Origin: an uncultured Flavobacteriales bacterium
GTDB taxonomy: Bacteria > Bacteroidota > Bacteroidia > Flavobacteriales_D > Crocinitomicaceae
Direction: 5' to 3'
Assembly (NCBI GenBank): GCA_913059205.1
Contig: CAJXRM010000015.1
Coordinates: 1 to 43,664, forward strand
Length of the DNA: 43,664 bases
The position numbers and the translations under genes are program-made. Of the stretch, positions 8,965-17,199 are shown piece by piece. Every line of letters begins with the position of its first letter. Position 1 is the stretch's first letter. The notes below the pieces were generated by a model that saw only the letters and a list, made by a program, of their open reading frames with translations, made no database searches and was not told where the DNA came from.

Positions 8965-8980
8965 CAAGTTTCCGTTTTTT
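8953..8980 (+). terminator. Intrinsic terminator of a short plus-strand transcript
   Basis: A perfect 9-bp stem ACGGAAACT/AGTTTCCGT (8954-8962 with 8967-8975), extendable by one A-T pair, has loop AGCA and is followed by T6 at 8975-8980. On the minus strand no T-run follows the hairpin, so it does not look like the terminator of the hydrolase gene. Confidence 0.8.
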
Positions 8981-9734
8981 ATTTCAAAAACGCACCAATT
9001 AAACCTTGTGTCAATTCGGTTTTCTCGATATGGGCCATGTGTCCGCATTCAACAATGTGCACAGCTAATTCCGGGAAATCTGAAAGTGCATCTTTCATTT
9101 TTTGCAACGGAACAATTTCATCAAATTCGCCTTGAATAACCAATATATTATTTTTTAAACTTGGTAGAGCATCTATAAAACTTGATCTATTGGCCATTGC
9201 TTTCGAAATCGCACCAATAGCTGACGCCTGCATTTTTTTTGCTGTTGCTATAATTGATTTAATATCTTCATTGTATTTCTCAGGATGATTAAATAAATTG
9301 GGGATTGCTTCGTATAAAAAGAGGTTCTTGTTCTGTTTCACAATCTCTGCAACGCGACCTCGGTCTTCTTTTTTTAATTCCGAATCTTGCCAAAAATTTG
9401 AATTCAAAAGAACTAATTTCTGACATCTTTTGTCCATGTGTTTTAATTCCAGTCCAACGTATCCGCCCATTGAATGACCTATTACTGAATACTCGGTTAT
9501 ATTCAATTCATCCATCACTTTTCGAACCTCAATCGCCATTGCCTTCATTGAAATCATGGAATTCGAAAAATTAAGTGAATCACCATGTCCCGGTAAATCG
9601 ATTAACACGCAGAGAAATTCTTTTTCAAATGAAAGATATTTCCACATATCAATTGACTCAAGAAAACCGTGTAAAAGAACTACAGGGTAACCTTCTCCGA
9701 TTACCCTGTAGTTCAATAGATCAATATTATCCAT
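8979..9734 (-). CDS. Alpha/beta-fold hydrolase
   Basis: A 251-residue cytoplasmic alpha/beta hydrolase. It has the oxyanion motif LLHGF (about 20), the nucleophile elbow GHSMGG with catalytic Ser near residue 96, an acid site in IQGEFDEIVP (about 205) and the catalytic His in VECGHMAHIEK (about 233). Overall it resembles MenH-like/esterase members, but no menaquinone gene is nearby and the substrate cannot be assigned. Its start lies within the end of the Xaa-Pro aminopeptidase gene (8-base overlap, ATGGATAA), so it is translated as the second gene of that operon. Confidence 0.9.
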   Translation of the reverse strand: MDNIDLLNYRVIGEGYPVVLLHGFLESIDMWKYLSFEKEFLCVLIDLPGHGDSLNFSNSMISMKAMAIEVRKVMDELNITEYSVIGHSMGGYVGLELKHMDKRCQKLVLLNSNFWQDSELKKEDRGRVAEIVKQNKNLFLYEAIPNLFNHPEKYNEDIKSIIATAKKMQASAIGAISKAMANRSSFIDALPSLKNNILVIQGEFDEIVPLQKMKDALSDFPELAVHIVECGHMAHIEKTELTQGLIGAFLK

Positions 9735-11019
9735 TCATTAAATCTTCAATTTCATCTGCTTCAATTGGAATATCTGCCATCAAATTTAATGGTCCTCCAC
9801 TTTTTTGAACCAATAAATCATCTTCTAATCGAATTCCCAACTTTTCTTCTGGAATATAAATTCCTGGTTCGCATGTGAATACCATTCCGGCCTGAATAGG
9901 TTCATTCCATAAACCAACATCATGCGTATCTAATCCAATAAAATGAGATGTCCCATGCATAAAGTATTTCTTATACGCCGGCCAATCAGCCTTTTGATTT
10001 TTAATATCTGTGGAATCGATTAATTTCAACTTTAATAATTCCGCTTCCATTAATTTGCCCACTTCTTTATGGTATTCAACCATCAGGGTTCCAGGAACCA
10101 ATAGCTTTTCAGCCTCCTTTTTCACGTGAAGCACTGAATTGTAAACTGCTTTTTGACGGTCAGTGAATTTTCCGTTCACCGGGATAGCTCTGGTTAAATC
10201 AGAAGCATAATTTGCATACTCTGCACCAACATCTAACAAGATCACTTCTCCATCTTTACATTCACAATTGTTTTCAATGTAATGAAGAACACATGCATTC
10301 GCTCCTGAAGCAACAATTGGGGTGTACGCAAATCCCTTTGAGCGATTTTTTACAAATTCATGAATTAATTCTGCTTCAATTTCATATTCAAAAACACCTG
10401 GTTTAACAAACTTCAAGAGACGTTCAACCCCTAATTTGGTAATTGAACATGCCTTTTTCATCAATTCAATTTCAATTGGACTTTTAATAGATCTGATTTG
10501 GTGCATTATTGGTGCACTTCGCATTACTTGATGTGACAAATAATCATTTTTTAATTTCTTAATAAAACGATCTTCACGCGTTTCAACCTCTGTATTCGCT
10601 CGAAGATGTTCATTCGTATTTAAGTACACCTTATCCACTTCACACATCATTTGCTTAAAAATAGTGTCAAATTGACTTAGCCAATAAACAGTTTTAATCC
10701 CAGAAGTCTCAAATGCAGCTTCTTTAGTTAATTTCTCTCCTTCCCAAACAGCAATATGCTCATTGGTTTCTTTTAGAAATAGCACTTCCTTGTGAGCTTC
10801 ATTTTTCGAATTTGGCGAAATAACCAAAATACTTTCTTCTTGGTCCACCCCAGATAAATAAAAAATATCGCGGTGTTGTTGAAACGGCATTGTGCTGTCA
10901 GCGCTAATTGGATAAATGTCATTTGAATTAAAAACAGCAAGTGCCGACCCCTCCATTTTTTTAACAAAATTCTTTCTATTGGAGATAAACAACTCCTTAT
11001 CAATTCGTGTATACTTCAT
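9727..11019 (-). CDS. pepP: Xaa-Pro aminopeptidase (aminopeptidase P, M24B)
   Basis: It removes N-terminal residues that precede proline, using two metal ions. The 430-residue protein has the N-terminal creatinase/AMP_N domain (FNSNDIYPIS, RDIFYLSGVDQEES) and the C-terminal pita-bread domain. The metal ligands are visible: Asp in LLDVGAE and in YASDLTRAIP, His in HGTSHFIGLDTHD, Glu in CEPGIYIPEE and Glu in IRLEDDLLV. ATG 11019 is preferred (MKYTRIDKELF); an upstream in-frame start at 11052 would add 11 residues without family support. Length matches E. coli PepP (about 440). It heads a two-gene operon with the hydrolase. Confidence 0.95.
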   Translation of the reverse strand: MKYTRIDKELFISNRKNFVKKMEGSALAVFNSNDIYPISADSTMPFQQHRDIFYLSGVDQEESILVISPNSKNEAHKEVLFLKETNEHIAVWEGEKLTKEAAFETSGIKTVYWLSQFDTIFKQMMCEVDKVYLNTNEHLRANTEVETREDRFIKKLKNDYLSHQVMRSAPIMHQIRSIKSPIEIELMKKACSITKLGVERLLKFVKPGVFEYEIEAELIHEFVKNRSKGFAYTPIVASGANACVLHYIENNCECKDGEVILLDVGAEYANYASDLTRAIPVNGKFTDRQKAVYNSVLHVKKEAEKLLVPGTLMVEYHKEVGKLMEAELLKLKLIDSTDIKNQKADWPAYKKYFMHGTSHFIGLDTHDVGLWNEPIQAGMVFTCEPGIYIPEEKLGIRLEDDLLVQKSGGPLNLMADIPIEADEIEDLMNG

Positions 11020-11104
11020 TCTAGTTTGTTTTTCGAAAGAATGAAAGTACATTTTTTAAGAGCAATGAGCGAATAAAATCGAATATTATTCTATAAATCT
11101 TACA

Positions 11105-11121
11105 ACGTAAATACTTTACGT
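11105..11121. promoter_or_regulatory. Perfect palindrome in a divergent promoter region
   Basis: ACGTAAA-TAC-TTTACGT is a perfect 7+3+7 inverted repeat lying between pepP (minus) and the 106-residue gene (plus). It sits just upstream of a 7/8 -7 box (GATATTTG, 11132-11139), a position where a dimeric regulator would overlap the -33 region. Its second arm runs into TTTACGTACTT, which recurs at 11516-11526 before the next gene. Confidence 0.4.
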
Positions 11122-11163
11122 ACTTATAGAAGATATTTGTATCGAACCAATAATTAGAGAGAT

Positions 11164-11484
11164 ATGTCTTCAAAAGGAAAAGTACTAGATATTAAACATG
11201 TTTTATTTGAAACAAATGACAACGAAGTTTTAGTGAAAGGTGAAATTCATAAGGGTCACATGAAATTTGAAACTGATATCATCATCACTCACACTCAATT
11301 GAATCAGGTGATGAATCAACTGAGTAAAACAAATCAATTTTTTGATTTTTCAAATTTATTTAAAACTGAAAAAATGTACGATGGAGAAGTGTTGTATACT
11401 GCGCTTTTTACAGACAATACAAATAATAAAATTGACATGAGTTTACTTACTATTAGTGCTCCATTGCGTCAAATTAGAGCCTAA
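11164..11484 (+). CDS. Small conserved protein of unknown function
   Basis: A 106-residue soluble protein with no signal peptide or membrane segment. The pattern alternates strands (KVLDIKHVLFETNDNEVLVKG, KFETDIIITHTQLNQVMNQL) and helices and looks like a compact alpha/beta domain. I recognise no catalytic motif and no named family. It has its own candidate promoter (GATATTTG at 11132-11139) with a palindrome upstream, and is separated by 109 bases from the downstream lipoprotein, so it is probably a single-gene unit. Confidence 0.75.
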   Translation: MSSKGKVLDIKHVLFETNDNEVLVKGEIHKGHMKFETDIIITHTQLNQVMNQLSKTNQFFDFSNLFKTEKMYDGEVLYTALFTDNTNNKIDMSLLTISAPLRQIRA

Positions 11485-11541
11485 TTTATATTTATTGGCA
11501 ACCATTTAGTATTTTTTTACGTACTTTAGATGTAATGTTTT

Positions 11542-11549
11542 TACATTTG
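11542..11549 (+). promoter_or_regulatory. -7 box upstream of a lipoprotein gene
   Basis: TACATTTG fits TAnnTTTG and lies 44 bases before the lipoprotein ATG. TTTACGTACTT at 11516-11526 is about 30-40 bases before the predicted start point and repeats the element at 11115-11125. A small inverted repeat TGTAA/TTACA (11531-11545) overlaps the box. Confidence 0.4.
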
Positions 11550-11593
11550 AAAGCATTATATTATACTTTAGGCAATTAAAATCTACTAAAAAT

Positions 11594-12244
11594 ATGAATC
11601 GCATTAATCTACTTTTCGTCGCAATTATCGGTTTGACACTTAACTCATGTATTGATCATGAGGTTATACCAGCACCTGAACAAATGGTTGACTTGAAAGC
11701 AAGCTTTGAAGGAGATATAGGAGGTCAATTCACTCAATATACTCAATATGTGAGTGGTTATGAAGGTGTTTCAGATATTTCAATCCAATCCTCTGGTGGA
11801 ACGAGCAAGGCACAATATACTTTTGGATTAATCTCAAGTCAAAACAGTGCAATGGTTAGAATCGGTGTTGGAAGTATCTCTTGGAGCTCTTCACTTGGAA
11901 CTTACCGTCCGGAATTAACGCCATTTAACGATTTTTTCTTGGCAAACACACTTCCTGTGTATAAAGAATTTGCATTCGACGGGTTTGAAGTAGTGTACAG
12001 AACACAAAATGACTCCATTTTCGTTTCTAGAGAAAATAGTGTTTTCGCTCAAACTGTTGAATTTGTTCCATCAAGTATTATTCAAGGTTCTGATTCATCT
12101 GGAGATTACTCTAAATTCATCTGTAATTTCAAATGTTATGTGTATAACGATTGGACAGATATGTCAGGTGGACTACCAGGAGTGCCGATGACAGATTCTA
12201 TTTTGATCAACAACGCGGTTTACGAAGGCTGGTTCAAAAGATAA
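11594..12244 (+). CDS. Lipoprotein of unknown function
   Basis: A 216-residue protein with a lipoprotein signal peptide: hydrophobic core LLFVAIIGLTL and lipobox LNSC, with Cys19 as the lipid-modified residue. The mature part is rich in Ser, Thr, Tyr and beta strands (GGQFTQYTQYVSGYEG, SMVRIGVGSISWSSS) and has a few cysteines near the C-terminus (FICNFKCYVYND). It is probably anchored in a membrane and exposed to the periplasm or surface. No domain is recognised. The gene is followed after 27 bases by the amidotransferase-like gene and may share its transcript. Confidence 0.8.
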   Translation: MNRINLLFVAIIGLTLNSCIDHEVIPAPEQMVDLKASFEGDIGGQFTQYTQYVSGYEGVSDISIQSSGGTSKAQYTFGLISSQNSAMVRIGVGSISWSSSLGTYRPELTPFNDFFLANTLPVYKEFAFDGFEVVYRTQNDSIFVSRENSVFAQTVEFVPSSIIQGSDSSGDYSKFICNFKCYVYNDWTDMSGGLPGVPMTDSILINNAVYEGWFKR

Positions 12245-12271
12245 AATATAGCGGTAAATCCGTATAGCTTA

Positions 12272-12952
12272 ATGAGTCAGAGTTTAAAGATAGCCATAAT
12301 TGGTGATTACAATTTCACGTATAACTCTCATCACGCGACCAATTTGGCAATAGATCACTCTGCTCAATTTCTTGACATTGATGTAAATTATTATTGGGTA
12401 AAATTGAGCGAAGTCATTGGGTTTCGATCGCAACAATTTCAACAATATGATGGTTTCTGGATTGCACCAGGACCAATTCAGAATCCATTTTTCTTGTATG
12501 GAATCATGAAAGAAATTATTGGTAAAAACATTCCTACTTTAATTACTGGTGATGGGTACAAAACTCTTTTGGATGTTTTAATCAGCACTTATCAATTGAA
12601 TGGTAGAAATGAAAAGTTGATTTCGGACAATTTGGTAGATGGTGAGCAATTTGAAAAGTTGATCATCGCCCCTCACACATCGTCATTTCGAAAGTTGTAT
12701 GAAAACTATTCGAATATTGAGTTAACCTCGACACGCTATAGTTTATACCCACAACTTATTCAACAACTCCAGGATAATATTGCGGATGTTGAAGCCTATA
12801 ATCAATTCGAAGATCCTGAAATTATTAGCTTGAAAAACAAAAAATTCTTTGTGGGCTGCGGATTTTGTCCTCAAATATCATCCACAAGAGAAATTCCTCA
12901 CCCTATCATTTACACCTTTATGAAGGCGTGCTTGATAAAAAATGGAGAATGA
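12272..12952 (+). CDS. Stand-alone degenerate CTP-synthase-type glutamine amidotransferase domain
   Basis: This 226-residue protein matches the class-I glutaminase domain of CTP synthase without the synthetase domain. The N-terminus (IAIIGDYN, DVNYYWVK, YDGFWIAPG) and the C-terminus (VGCGFCPQ..., IPHPIIYTFMKACL) align with the CTP-synthase patterns VGVQFHPE and PHPLFLGFVKAAL. All three catalytic residues are replaced: nucleophile Cys by Gly93 (in IPTLITGDGYK), catalytic His by Cys199 and Glu by Gln201. It therefore should not release ammonia from glutamine. I recall related proteins annotated as CTP-synthase C-terminal-related (seleno)proteins, which makes Cys199/Cys196 interesting. It overlaps the next gene by 4 bases (ATGA). 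Confidence 0.85.
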   Translation: MSQSLKIAIIGDYNFTYNSHHATNLAIDHSAQFLDIDVNYYWVKLSEVIGFRSQQFQQYDGFWIAPGPIQNPFFLYGIMKEIIGKNIPTLITGDGYKTLLDVLISTYQLNGRNEKLISDNLVDGEQFEKLIIAPHTSSFRKLYENYSNIELTSTRYSLYPQLIQQLQDNIADVEAYNQFEDPEIISLKNKKFFVGCGFCPQISSTREIPHPIIYTFMKACLIKNGE

Positions 12953-14664
12953 AAAACAAGCTCTCCTTTTGTGCTTTACTGGTAATTTCTCTGATTTTTA
13001 TTCAGTTTCGTTTTGCCTATACTGACTTCCAGAAAGGCGACCCATTAAAAGTTACAACATGGGATGCATTTGGATATTATATGTACTTACCAGGTACAAT
13101 TATCTATAATGACGTTACAGAATTGAAATGGCTACCGAAAATTGAAGAGGAATATCAACTAACCGGAGATCAATTATATCAAGCAAATAAAGTTGAAAAC
13201 GGCAACTATGTTTTCAAATATTTAGGAGGAATAGCGATTATGCAAGCACCATTTTTTATGATTGGTCATGCTATCGCGAGTTTTAGCCCGTACAAGGCAG
13301 ATGGCTTTTCACCTCCTTACCAGTATAGCATAGCCTTTGGTGCAATAGTTTATTTTATTCTTGCTTTATTCCTATTAAGGCATATATTACTTCGTTACTT
13401 CAGTGATAAAGTAACTATGTTAACTCTTCTTTTTATCACTCTCGCAACAAATTTAATTCAATACATATCAATTGACAGTGCGCAAAGTCATGCGTTTATT
13501 TTTCCACTTTATGTTCTCGTAATCTTTTGCACAATCAAATGGCATGAAAGTCCCAAACTTAAATGGGCCGCATTAATAGGTCTAATCATTGGTTTGGCAA
13601 CTATTTCAAGACCAACTGAAGCGATAATGCTATTTATTCCACTTTTATGGGATACGCATACCAAAGAATCCAAAGTTAAAAAATGGCAAAAAGTTAAAAA
13701 ATACCGAAGTCACTTTCTGATTGTGGTTCTTTTCGGAATAATTGGTGTTTTGCCTCAACTTGTTTATTGGAAAATGGCATCTGGTTCTTTTATCTATGAT
13801 GTTGGAAGTAAATGGTACTTCCTAAACCCTTGGTTTAGAGTCTTATTTGGTTTTGAAAATGGGTGGTTTATTTATACGCCTATCACCTTGTTTTTTATCC
13901 TTGGGTTCTTCTTTATGAGAAAAATGGTTTTTAGGAAATCTGTTTTAATTTTTTGTTTATTAAACATCTGGATTATTATTGCTTGGTCAGATTACAAATA
14001 TGGCGCAACATTTTCTACCCGAGCAATGGTTCAAAGTTATCCCGTTTTTGCACTGGCATTTGCCTCATTTATTCACTATGTTGAACAACAAAAATGGCGC
14101 TATTTATTCCATTTGCTCGGAATCTATTTGATAGCAGTTAATTTTTTCCAAATTGGTCAATATAATACGAATGTTATCCATTACAAAGGAATGAACGCCT
14201 TGTATTATAGCAGAATATATTTGGACAGCAACCCTTCTGCTTTGGACATGAGTTTATTGGATACCGATGAAATAATTGATGATGAATCACAATTTAATAA
14301 GCGTATTTTATCTTTCTCGTCCAAAAGACAAAAACTTCACATCGCGAATTCTGTTCCTGCAATTATTGTGGATACGAACATTGGAAAAGGTAAAAACAGA
14401 TGGATTAAAATTAATGCTGAATTAAAAGCAAATTCAGGGTTTCATAACGCTCAACTTCATGGTAAAATAGTCCAAGGTGAAAAAGTAAAAGAAATTCCCT
14501 TTAGAGTTCGCACTCCAATTTGCAAGCCAAACAAATTTAATTCGTATGCTTTTTACGTTAAAATTCCAGAATCAAAGGAGGAAACCACTGTTGTTTTTCT
14601 AATTACATCAGAGGAAGAATTTAAAACTGAATTGAAATCACACAGCGTCTTACTACTCGAATGA
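12949..14664 (+). CDS. Polytopic membrane protein, GT-C glycosyltransferase-like
   Basis: A 571-residue protein with about ten to eleven transmembrane helices in the first 430 residues and a soluble C-terminal region of about 140 residues. The first loop carries acidic residues (KVTTWDAFGYYMYLPG), as in GT-C enzymes that use polyprenyl-phosphate sugars, and a second loop has SIDSAQSHAFIFPLY. The overall layout resembles Bacteroidota membrane glycosyltransferases of the GT39/PMT type. I cannot name donor or acceptor. ATG 12949 in the ATGA overlap with the amidotransferase-like gene is chosen over an upstream in-frame start at 12865 that would overlap that gene by 88 bases. It abuts rnhA tail to tail. 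Confidence 0.8.
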   Translation: MKNKLSFCALLVISLIFIQFRFAYTDFQKGDPLKVTTWDAFGYYMYLPGTIIYNDVTELKWLPKIEEEYQLTGDQLYQANKVENGNYVFKYLGGIAIMQAPFFMIGHAIASFSPYKADGFSPPYQYSIAFGAIVYFILALFLLRHILLRYFSDKVTMLTLLFITLATNLIQYISIDSAQSHAFIFPLYVLVIFCTIKWHESPKLKWAALIGLIIGLATISRPTEAIMLFIPLLWDTHTKESKVKKWQKVKKYRSHFLIVVLFGIIGVLPQLVYWKMASGSFIYDVGSKWYFLNPWFRVLFGFENGWFIYTPITLFFILGFFFMRKMVFRKSVLIFCLLNIWIIIAWSDYKYGATFSTRAMVQSYPVFALAFASFIHYVEQQKWRYLFHLLGIYLIAVNFFQIGQYNTNVIHYKGMNALYYSRIYLDSNPSALDMSLLDTDEIIDDESQFNKRILSFSSKRQKLHIANSVPAIIVDTNIGKGKNRWIKINAELKANSGFHNAQLHGKIVQGEKVKEIPFRVRTPICKPNKFNSYAFYVKIPESKEETTVVFLITSEEEFKTELKSHSVLLLE

Positions 14665-15135
14665 TTACAACTCTTTACTCTGAACTTCCTCAAAATAGGA
14701 GTCAATCAATTGATTTTTAGATTCAGCCCCTTGAACGGCCAAAACATCACAACGCTCATTTTCTGGATGTCCATTATGACCTTTGACCCAAGTGTAATTG
14801 ATCTTAAATTTTGGATGCAATTTTAAATATCGTTTCCATAAATCAATATTCTTTTTTCCTTTGAAATTCTTTTTTTCCCACCCAAAAACCCAACCTTTGG
14901 TTATCGAGTCTATAACATATTTAGAATCTGAATATATACTGATTGGATGCTTGTCTGTTTTCAAACTTTCTAACGCCACGATAACCGCCATTAACTCCAT
15001 GCGATTATTCGTTGTCAATCTATACCCTTGAGATATTTCCTTTTCTTTCTCACCAAAACGCATAACAATGCCGTAACCACCTGGACCAGGATTACCTTTT
15101 GCAGAGCCGTCTGTGAAAATTTTTATTGTTGACAT
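14665..15135 (-). CDS. rnhA: Ribonuclease HI
   Basis: It cleaves the RNA strand of RNA-DNA hybrids in the cytoplasm. The 156-residue protein has the full active site: Asp9 (FTDGSAKGNPGPGG), Glu47 (NNRMELMA), Asp70 (YSDSKYV) and Asp130 (NERCDVLA), plus His120 in the mobile loop (VKGHNGHPENE). It has the Trp/Lys-rich basic handle (GWVFGWEKKNFKGKKN) found in E. coli RNase HI. Its stop codon directly abuts that of the plus-strand membrane protein, with no base between. A weak -7-like box TATCTTCG lies shortly upstream of the start on the minus strand. Confidence 0.97.
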   Translation of the reverse strand: MSTIKIFTDGSAKGNPGPGGYGIVMRFGEKEKEISQGYRLTTNNRMELMAVIVALESLKTDKHPISIYSDSKYVIDSITKGWVFGWEKKNFKGKKNIDLWKRYLKLHPKFKINYTWVKGHNGHPENERCDVLAVQGAESKNQLIDSYFEEVQSKEL

Positions 15136-15190
15136 CTTAAACGAAGATACTAAGAAAATGACGTTATAATAATATCATTCAAAAAACTTT

Positions 15191-15218
15191 GGAAACTTTT
15201 TATCTGTTTATCGTTTCC
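15191..15218. promoter_or_regulatory. Inverted repeat upstream of the TetR gene (candidate operator)
   Basis: GGAAAC (15191-15196) and GTTTCC (15213-15218) form a perfect inverted repeat with a 16-base spacer, 28 bases in all. It lies directly upstream of the TetR promoter box in the rnhA-tetR divergent region. Size and place suit an autoregulatory TetR-dimer site, but the inner halves are not symmetric. Confidence 0.4.
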
Positions 15219-15235
15219 TATGTGTAATAATTATA

Positions 15236-15243
15236 TACCTTTG
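15236..15243 (+). promoter_or_regulatory. -7 box of the efflux operon
   Basis: TACCTTTG is an exact TAnnTTTG box ending only 4 bases before the TetR ATG (15248). Transcription would start at or within a few bases of the start codon, suggesting a nearly leaderless message. TTTC at 15214-15217 is 18 bases upstream and may act as the -33 element. Confidence 0.6.
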
Positions 15244-15247
15244 CCTC

Positions 15248-15865
15248 ATGGATAAGAAAAAACTAGACATAATTGAACGTTCTTCCTTGATATATCTCAA
15301 GTACGGCATCAAGAGTGTGACCATGGATGATCTTGCAAATCATTTAGGTGTTTCCAAAAAAACGATTTATAAATACTTCGAAGACAAGAATGACTTGATT
15401 GTAACCATGATCAAACGAACGTTGGAATTTGAAGAAAAAATGTGTCAGAAAATTCAAAGTCATACCGAAAACGCACTAGAAGCTTTAATTCAAATTAGTA
15501 GGATGGTTGTCGAGCGTGTAAACAACGTAAACCCGGCAATTTTCTACGATTTAAAAAAGCATCATAATGAAGCTTGGCAAATATTAGAAGACCACAAATG
15601 GAACTTTGTACTTACGGCCATTAGTCGAAATATTAATCGTGGAATTGAAGAAAAATATTATCGGGATGATTTAAATGTAGAGGTGATTGCAAGGCTTTAC
15701 GTTTCAACTTTTGATACTATTATGAATACGGATGTATACAAATGGCCTGATTTTCAGTTCCAAGATCTTTTTAAGGAAATCATGCGTTTCCAATTTCATG
15801 GACTTGTAAACGAAAATGGAAAAAACTATTTAAAAAATAATTTTAATAATGAATACAATGTATAA
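15248..15865 (+). CDS. TetR/AcrR-family transcriptional regulator
   Basis: A 205-residue regulator. The N-terminal helix-turn-helix (about 10-55) has the family signature: GIKSVTMDDLANHLGVSKK followed by TIYKYFEDKNDLI. The C-terminal ligand-binding region (about 60-200) is all helical. It is the first gene of an RND efflux operon and overlaps the outer-membrane factor gene by 17 bases, so it probably represses the operon and its own promoter. A GGAAAC-N16-GTTTCC repeat upstream is a plausible operator. The inducing ligand is unknown. Confidence 0.95.
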   Translation: MDKKKLDIIERSSLIYLKYGIKSVTMDDLANHLGVSKKTIYKYFEDKNDLIVTMIKRTLEFEEKMCQKIQSHTENALEALIQISRMVVERVNNVNPAIFYDLKKHHNEAWQILEDHKWNFVLTAISRNINRGIEEKYYRDDLNVEVIARLYVSTFDTIMNTDVYKWPDFQFQDLFKEIMRFQFHGLVNENGKNYLKNNFNNEYNV

Positions 15866-17195
15866 ATATGCTAGTGCATGGTTAATTGGAATACTTTCCT
15901 TTTCTTCCTTTGCACAAGAAACAAGGTCTTTTTCATTAGAAGAAGCAAAGTCATTCGCGTTAGAAAACCACTTGACAATTCTAAATTCACAACATGACAT
16001 AGAAATCGCGCGTCAGCAAATTGTTGAAACGCGAGGAATAGGATTGCCACAAGTTGGAATCACGGGATCATTTAATCACTTTATCAACCTGCCGGTTCAG
16101 GTTGTTGGAGCCAACTTTATCAATCCAAGCGCACCTGAAGGTGAAACTATTTCATTTAAAGCAGGTACGGATTTCACCTCTGATGCTTCGCTTCAGGTTA
16201 ATCAGATATTATTTGATGGTTCCTACATTATTGGATTGAAAGCTGCAAATTTCTTTTTAAACTTTCAAAAAACTGCAGCAAATCTTTCAAACGAAGATAT
16301 TGCATTTAACGTAATTCAAGCGTACGAAATGGCCTCTGTGGCAAAATCGAATAAAACGTTTATTGATTCACTTGTATTTACAACCGAAAAATTAATACTT
16401 AAGCAATCAAATTACTTCGAACTTGGAATGATTTTGAAGGAAGATATGGATCAATTGAACTATTCTCTATTGACATCAAAAAGTGCCCAAACGATTGCCA
16501 ATATCAATTATGAAAACTCACTGAATATGCTCAAGTTATCTATGGGCTATCCGATCAAAGAAGCACTTGAAATAGTTAATACTCCAGAAGAATTAATGGC
16601 AAAATCGTCCTTAAGCGATGGAGAGGATATCTATCAGAACATTCAATATCAAATATCCGAACAACAAGTTCAACTTTCTAAGTACAATGTAAAGCTAAAT
16701 CAATATAAAAACCTTCCAACATTAAATGCGTTTTTTAAGCACACTTATTCAGCATACAGAAATGAGTTTAATTTTTTCGCCAATGAAAAATGGTTCCCGC
16801 AAACTCTTTGGGGTTTAAGCTTAAATATTCCTGTTTTCTCTGGACTTTCTCGATATGCTCGAACAGCTCAAGCTAAGGTTACTTTAATGAAGAACGAAAA
16901 CAATTTAAAACAGCTAGAACAAAGTCTTCAATTCCAAGAATTGCAATTCAGAAACAATGTACGGGGAGCCAAAAACAAATTGGAACTTCAAGAACAGAAT
17001 GTCGCTTTAGCGAAATCGATTTATCAAAACGAAATCATAAAGGAACAAATAGGGAAAGGAAATAGTATAACAATTACACAAAAACACAATCAACTTATGA
17101 TGGCTCAATCGCAGTACATTGGATCTATGGTTGAACTGTTCCAATCTCAATTATCACTAGACAAATTATACAACAAAATTTTACCAAATAATTAA
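15849..17195 (+). CDS. TolC-family outer membrane efflux protein
   Basis: A 448-residue outer-membrane channel component of an RND pump. It has a signal peptide (about 1-22, ending SSFAQ) followed by two OEP repeats of long alpha-helices and beta strands. The N-terminal repeat begins FSLEEAKSFALENHLTIL and the second includes LSLNIPVFSGLSRYARTAQ, a usual OEP motif. Length is typical. The start at 15849 overlaps the TetR gene by 17 bases; the Met at 15858 is an alternative that would shorten the signal peptide. It is followed after 4 bases by the adaptor gene. Confidence 0.94.
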   Translation: MNTMYKYASAWLIGILSFSSFAQETRSFSLEEAKSFALENHLTILNSQHDIEIARQQIVETRGIGLPQVGITGSFNHFINLPVQVVGANFINPSAPEGETISFKAGTDFTSDASLQVNQILFDGSYIIGLKAANFFLNFQKTAANLSNEDIAFNVIQAYEMASVAKSNKTFIDSLVFTTEKLILKQSNYFELGMILKEDMDQLNYSLLTSKSAQTIANINYENSLNMLKLSMGYPIKEALEIVNTPEELMAKSSLSDGEDIYQNIQYQISEQQVQLSKYNVKLNQYKNLPTLNAFFKHTYSAYRNEFNFFANEKWFPQTLWGLSLNIPVFSGLSRYARTAQAKVTLMKNENNLKQLEQSLQFQELQFRNNVRGAKNKLELQEQNVALAKSIYQNEIIKEQIGKGNSITITQKHNQLMMAQSQYIGSMVELFQSQLSLDKLYNKILPNN

Positions 17196-17199
17196 TACG

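Noticed and set aside
12865..12948. Upstream start extension of the GT-C-like membrane protein
   Set aside because: It would lie wholly inside the amidotransferase-like gene; the ATGA overlap at 12949 is the usual coupled start and gives a proper N-terminal helix.
12272..12952. Functional CTP synthase (pyrG)
   Set aside because: The synthetase domain is absent and all three glutaminase residues are replaced.
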